From NCBI GenBank assembly GCA_963402885.1, contig OY727101.1, positions 13,154,917-13,218,916 on the forward strand: a stretch of DNA of 64,000 nucleotides, written 5' to 3'. The stretch comes from Antedon bifida. Its lineage: Eukaryota; Echinodermata; Crinoidea; Comatulida; Antedonidae. The notes below the pieces were generated by a model. It was not told the DNA's origin. It made no database searches and saw only the letters and a list, made by a program, of their open reading frames with translations. Each line of letters opens with the position of its first letter. The stretch's first letter is position 1. Both the position numbers and the translations under genes were made by a program. Below are positions 59,001 through 64,000 of the stretch, in pieces.

Positions 59001-62000
59001 ATAAATATAAAAGCCCAATACGCAATGACTATAGCCCATACTGCAGACGATGTAAATATCTTAAACCAGACAATTGGTGTTTTCTAAAAATAAAGAAGAT
59101 TGTTTAATAGTAAAGTATAAACAATGGGTATACTCTCAATTCATGAAAGCTTTAGAGGTGCATACAGGTATAATGGATACTAGTATCTTGTCTATTCACC
59201 GCTTTTTCGTACATCCCGATTAATTTCGTTTTTACGTAATATATAGTTGTTCATCTTAGTCTAGTTAGTGTCTTTGTCCATGTTAGTCCACCGTTTTCAT
59301 TTTTCAAGTTATATCTATGAAACGCCATATGTGCCAACATGTCTATCTTTTGACTAATATTAAGTAAATACAATTTAGAAATTAGACTAGTATAATGGAT
59401 TAATAATCTGATACCGTAAATATTAGTATGTCGAACTCAACCAAGAACGAATGCTAACCTCCCAAATCTTGCCCTTAAATCTTAACGGCACATGCGCAGA
59501 GCAATTCTCCCACAATAAATGTGCGTGATAAGGGCCGCAAGAGACATTGTCCATTTGATCTAAAGCCAATACAAGTCCTTCGTTTTTATTTATCCATGGT
59601 CGTTCTCGTACTACGTACACCCCAAGTAGTTCTTATGCATTAGTTTAAACGTCACATCAAATTTAGTTTCAATTAAAAACTGTTAAATATTTGATTATCG
59701 GGGTTTAGAGGTCATCAGTACATTTCAGTTGGGTTTAACAAACAAAAAGTGTTATTTTGATCATTTTAATATTGCTGTTTTAATAGTTACCAAGTCCGCT
59801 AAATACATGTATTATTACGATACCGTTTCTTCGGAGTGTTTATAAGGAATTATGATCAAAAGTCAGGAAGGGGTTAATAAAGTGTAGGCTAATAATTATA
59901 ATACCATGTTAATAACTATAACATTACCACATTAATGTTAAACCAGACCTATACCTATTTTGTGAGAGTTGTTGAGTAAAATACTTCATATTTTTAACGA
60001 TTGGGCTGATTTAAAGATGCGGTCAAAGGTCACAAATTCCTCTGACTGGGTACATGTTCTATTGAACATATAACGTATCTTTATATCTAGTTTTAAATGT
60101 GATTGTGTTGTAGGCATAATTTATAGGCATAATAATAACTGCTTTATTATAATACCAGTAATAATCATTATTATTATTGTTGTTGTTGTGATTGTTACGT
60201 TTATTCTACTCGTACCTCTTCAAGCGTTTCAAAACTGTTTATGTATTCACGTTCTGCATTTGAAATATACGGATCTTTATCTGGTTTCTCATAAATGAAT
60301 AACATCCATATTATTGCTACAAAAACTGATAACATACCTACAAAAAGAACAAACGACATGGTAACTCTCAATTCGATTTTTGTTTTCAATTGTCCTTTTT
60401 CTTGTTTGTAAATAATAGTGTTTAAGTGCAGTACAGCGTTAAGAAAGTTTACAACTCTATAATATTATTATTATTATTAATAATTAAAATTGGTCTATTG
60501 GACCTTCCGTACTCACCCTACAAAAAATTTTTTTTTTTTAAATTCATCTAATAATTGAGAAGATATAAAACGTGTTGCCTAACTAACTGTAACTTACATA
60601 ACATAGATTCGTTGAAATGGTGATGAATTAAACATGGGGCATTCAACCCCTTTATTTTATGAGGCACGTTTTTTCTTATTTCGAATTAAATTGTAGATTT
60701 AATGTTTTAAACTCAAGCTTATAGCACAGTAGATTATACCAGTATATAAACTTTTATTCCAAAAATTAAATTGTATTTACTGAGAATATAGAAGGTATAC
60801 TGCCATCCACCAAATTCACAGATCCAACTTGACATCTTATTACAGACTGCTACACTAAGAGGCAATGCTGTAAGAGAAGATTATTATTATTAATTTGGTT
60901 AAGAAACTTTCCACTAGGTGAATTTAGTCGCATGAATCCAATCTTTTAGTTGATTCGCATGAGTGCTCATGAACTCATTTCCCGTTCTCTGATTGGTTGT
61001 GAAAATTTTGTGCAATTTGAAATTCGCAGAACATTTTGTAATTGTAGGGCCTAGTTATTTGTAATTGTAGGGCCTAGTTATAACCTAGATGAAAACTTGA
61101 AATGCAAAAATATACCTTACCTGAAAATGCAATAGACATTTGTTTACTTCGTTCGTGTGGAATTATCCAATTTTCTAATAATTCACAATAGAGCTGGGTA
61201 GTATACGCCCTTTAAAAAAACAATCCCAAATGTATATACTTCCAATGTGTGCCCGTCTTGTCGGAGGTGCACGAAAAGACGTTCTTTATTTCAATTTCAG
61301 TTACCGTATTTATTCGAATAAATGCCCCGGAGCGTTTATTGTTCAGGAGGGTTTATTTGAGGGAGGGGTTTATTTTTTAGATGTAATATGGTAACATGTA
61401 TGATCAGTTAAATACCCCTAGATAGGAAAGAATACAACACAATTGACATCAAGAAGTGATAAAATACAGTAAAAATCAAAATTCTTAGTAAATTGTAGAT
61501 CATGTCAATCAAAGAATTCTACTATAAATAGAAGTGTGTTGTAATACAATATTGTGCATATGGCGGGGCGTTTATTCGAGGACATATATAAACGCCTTTA
61601 TTCAAGGGGTACGTTTATTACAAATAATGTTCTATGGGGGCGTTTATTCAAAGCGGGGCGTTTATTCGAATAAAAACGACAATTAAAATTCAAAGCCGGT
61701 GGACACTGAACATTTTCACAGGAAACGTCATATCGAAGATCTTCAATATGACAAGACAGTTGATGTAAAAAGCTGTAGAAATGATAAGATACTAACCTGT
61801 ACACAACCATCTAAAATTCGAATACAAAGTAATAGATAATAGTTAAACCCCGCAGCCCATGGTATCAATGCAGTAAGTAAACCTGAGCATAGAAGAACTC
61901 CAACCATGGATCGTTTTCCATCAATCTTGCGAGCTAACCAACCTCCTGGCATTGACGTTACAGCATTGCCGTAATAAAATGCAGCCAGTACTGTTTGTTT

Positions 62001-63968
62001 TTGTCGTTCATTCCAGTCATATCTATGTATCTGTTGTACAGATAAGTCAATAAGTGAATTAGGCTGAATAATGTGACAAAGTAAAATTTCGTGAAGAAAA
62101 CAATGTTTTCTTCAGTAGTAGCATCCCTACCCACCTTTCAAGTTTGTCATGTGCATAAAGCCTATATAAAAGCATTGTTGTCATTGTCTTTTGACTAAAT
62201 AAAGTAAGTGTCGTATAGATGAACTTTAGTTTGTCGAAAATATGACATAAATTCATTACTTTGATATTGCTCTTCACAACCCGATTTTCTGTACTATATA
62301 TATATTATATACTATATATTAGCAAATTATAATAAAACTAGATGGTACGCTCGCGTACCATCTAGGTCGTGCCCACAGATGGTTCTCGAATACACAGTAA
62401 TTCCAGCGAGAAAAAACTGGAGATTTCAAATGTACGTACTGCAGGACTATAATACATTGTCGTTTACAGAAACGAATAAATATTATACACAATGATTTAT
62501 CTAGTCAACCAAAATTAGTACCCTGGGAATTACTTCCGAGAGTCAAATTTTTTTATTTGGACTCATTTAAACAAACCCAATTTTGTATGTAACATTAAGG
62601 GTTGACGGATGGGGGAAGAAGATAAGTACAAAGAGGAAACATTTTTAAATATATTCTTATCCACTCAGTAACGAAATATTTTTTTAATGTTTTATAGGCC
62701 TATAAATAATATACCACTAAATACAGTTAAACATTTACGATTTTATACTTTGTTAAAACACTCACTGTCAAAGTCGATTGAAATATTAAAGTACATGTAA
62801 CGATACACCACTACGACGTTTATATATTTTTAAATTATTAATTAATACAAACGTTGAGAAGCAACTGTCAGTAATAAAGTTTATTTATTTGTATATTATA
62901 TGTTTATAATGTAACAGTAGGGCCTACCCACACTCACAGTAATAAAGTTTATTTGTTTATATTATATCTAACACTACCAACACTCACAGTAAGAAATTTG
63001 CGATTCAAATTGCGATCAAAAGTGGTACAGCATTGCAATACTATTTATGTTTATTCTCCAAGGGCACATAAATCTACCTACTTGTGTTAAACCATGGAGG
63101 TAAGCCTATACCTCTATGGTTAAACCAAATAATTTGGAATGTTCCATTCATCACAAATCAATACATTTGTTAAAACGTATATTAAATGTATCAAAATAGC
63201 ATTTTTTAAAGAAAATCGGCCTGTCTTCAACATTATGATGCTGTACTCGATCTGTTCAACCGGTTTTCAGCTATTAAAAACAATTATCGTAGGAGGAGAT
63301 AGGAAAATGCGAAGCTTCCTCGTATTATTATGTGCGGGTATTTTTCAAATTGACATCAATTAGACAGTGTATACCACGATCGGAAAACACCCCTATTTGG
63401 GGCAAATCGTTGAACCTAAATTCGTTTTAATCATCAATAACTAATTATCGAACTCAATTTAATTAGTAGACAGGGTTACATCAGGTGGTTAAAATCAGTA
63501 CCGAAAGTACGAACCAACTTTATATACCATCGAGTAAACATTCTAGAAATAACGCGCGATTTACCGATTTTTGCCCTTACGTAAATTTATTTATAGATAC
63601 TGTGTCACATTATGTATCAATGTTGCGCGTGATGTTTAGGTTTGGTTAGGTCTCACTGTATGATATAGGTGTCATATGATATATATGTGAAACTGTATTA
63701 TAACCTTTTATTATACAGGGCAAAAATACATACAGTACCGAGGAATCGGCTACCTTTGCGCATTCGTTGTATAGTGATTAGACCTACTTACCTCTGTCAC
63801 AAGTTCATCGATTTTGTGATTAAACCTCATATTACCAGTTAAATTTTGATATGCTGTTGAATTCTCTCTTCTTACCATTTCGATGATTGCAAAACTAAGA
63901 TTAATTCGTAGAGACAATATACAAATACCAGCCAAACAGCATATACAAGCCACGATATACCGCTTCAT
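56070..63968 (-). CDS. SLC17 (sialin-like) transporter copy 2, +1 shift in exon 3
   Basis: Nine exons mirror copy 1: 63968-63792, 62030-61797, 61209-61121, 60867-60781, 60337-60216, 59083-58934, 58353-58221, 57946-57702, 56234-56070. Seen features: MKRYIVACICC with LRINLSFAIIEM (Arg residues matching human sialin R39 and R57), luminal-loop N-glycosylation sites, RYDWNERQ, FYYGNAVTSMPGGWLARKIDGKR, PHERSK, YEKPDKDPYISNAEREYI, and final helices ending SYKAIEE. Family role: organic-anion transport in vesicular or plasma membranes. Exon 3 is 89 nt against 88 in copy 1; the extra base lies between GVYYPA and CELLENW, so the normal junction reads out of frame. A CAG acceptor 16 nt further in restores the frame, losing about five residues of helix 4. 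The gene may therefore be functional through that acceptor, a pseudogene, or affected by an assembly error. Copy 1 has a different lesion. Confidence 0.78.
56286..57646. repeat. Tandemly duplicated minisatellite block in SLC17 copy 2, intron 8
   Basis: Two near-identical blocks offset by 671 bp (56286-56956 and 56957-57646). Each contains an AGTCGCGTG-type TIR element followed by about 15 copies of a 27-31 bp unit of the form AGTTGCATGTCGCTGC plus a T-rich CGTTTT spacer. Units differ mainly in T-run length, GTGTTTT versus GTTTTT, and CATGTCG versus CATTTCG. The pattern of variant units is the same in both blocks, so the block was duplicated as a whole and recently. Open frames on both strands are by-products of the repeat. 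Confidence 0.9.
57026..57102. repeat. Short TIR element (AGTCGCGTG ends)
   Basis: Left AGTCGCGTGGACGCGACT, right GCACGCGACT, with a CGGTCGGTCGGT run. Related to 113-225. In the sister block at about 56354-56416 the outermost left bases are missing. Confidence 0.6.
58440..58890 (+). repeat. Degenerate minisatellite rich in ACCACTACCACAT
   Basis: Loosely repeated units such as CTACCACTACCACATGGCCA, with CACATGACC and CATATGGCC variants, fill most of intron 6 of SLC17 copy 2. Period varies (about 17-24 bp), so the array is old. Open frames across it are compositional. Confidence 0.6.
62338..62365. repeat. 28-bp hairpin, CTAGATGGTACGC arms
   Basis: CTAGATGGTACGC and GCGTACCATCTAG separated by TC, both arms perfect. 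In intron 1 of SLC17 copy 2. No direct repeat flanks it. Confidence 0.6.
63088..63124. repeat. Short palindrome, ACCATGGAGGTA arms
   Basis: TTAAACCATGGAGGTA is mirrored by TACCTCTATGGTTAAA with two mismatches and a 5-nt loop. Similar CCATGGAG palindromes occur at 22984 and, weaker, at 53445-53470. Confidence 0.5.
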
Positions 63969-64000
63969 GTTTATACTGTTACTGCAGTACTACCTTCTAT

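Overview
The window is eukaryotic: AT-rich, intron-containing genes with GT-AG junctions, Pol III-type tRNA genes, and many LINE, SINE and MITE fragments. A Gmr1-like Ty3/gypsy element, an Msx-like homeobox gene of the Msxlx type, a somatomedin-B adhesion-type GPCR and tandem sialin-like transporters together suggest a marine deuterostome invertebrate, most likely an echinoderm. The species cannot be named from sequence alone.

Layout. 1-3.4 kb is intergenic with MITE debris. 3.4-5.9 kb holds seven tRNA-Val genes with three anticodons (UAC, CAC, AAC), spread partly by a ~591-bp tandem duplication and split by a ~560-bp retroposon. 6.08-13.58 kb is a recent LTR retrotransposon (two 1316-bp LTRs, 5-bp target duplication) whose integrase lies before reverse transcriptase. 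13.6-19.5 kb shows no gene. 19.5-27.0 kb is a three-exon homeobox gene on the minus strand. 27-41.3 kb has no recognisable gene but many fold-back elements. 41.3-45.6 kb is a three-exon plus-strand gene for a 981-residue receptor (signal peptide, somatomedin-B domain, collagen-like Gly-Pro-Gln run, seven-helix domain). 46.3-64.0 kb holds two tandem nine-exon SLC17 (sialin/NPT/VGLUT-type) genes on the minus strand. Exon sizes are nearly identical, but each copy carries one apparent lesion in a different exon.

The genes form no operon or obvious pathway. The points most worth attention are: the SLC17 pair with independent single lesions; the somatomedin-B/collagen-like/7TM receptor; the Val-tRNA array with a shared T at the discriminator position; the Gmr1-like element beside that array; minimal palindromes flanked by 7-8 bp direct repeats that look like transposons reduced to their ends; and a 671-bp tandem duplication of minisatellite inside an SLC17 intron.
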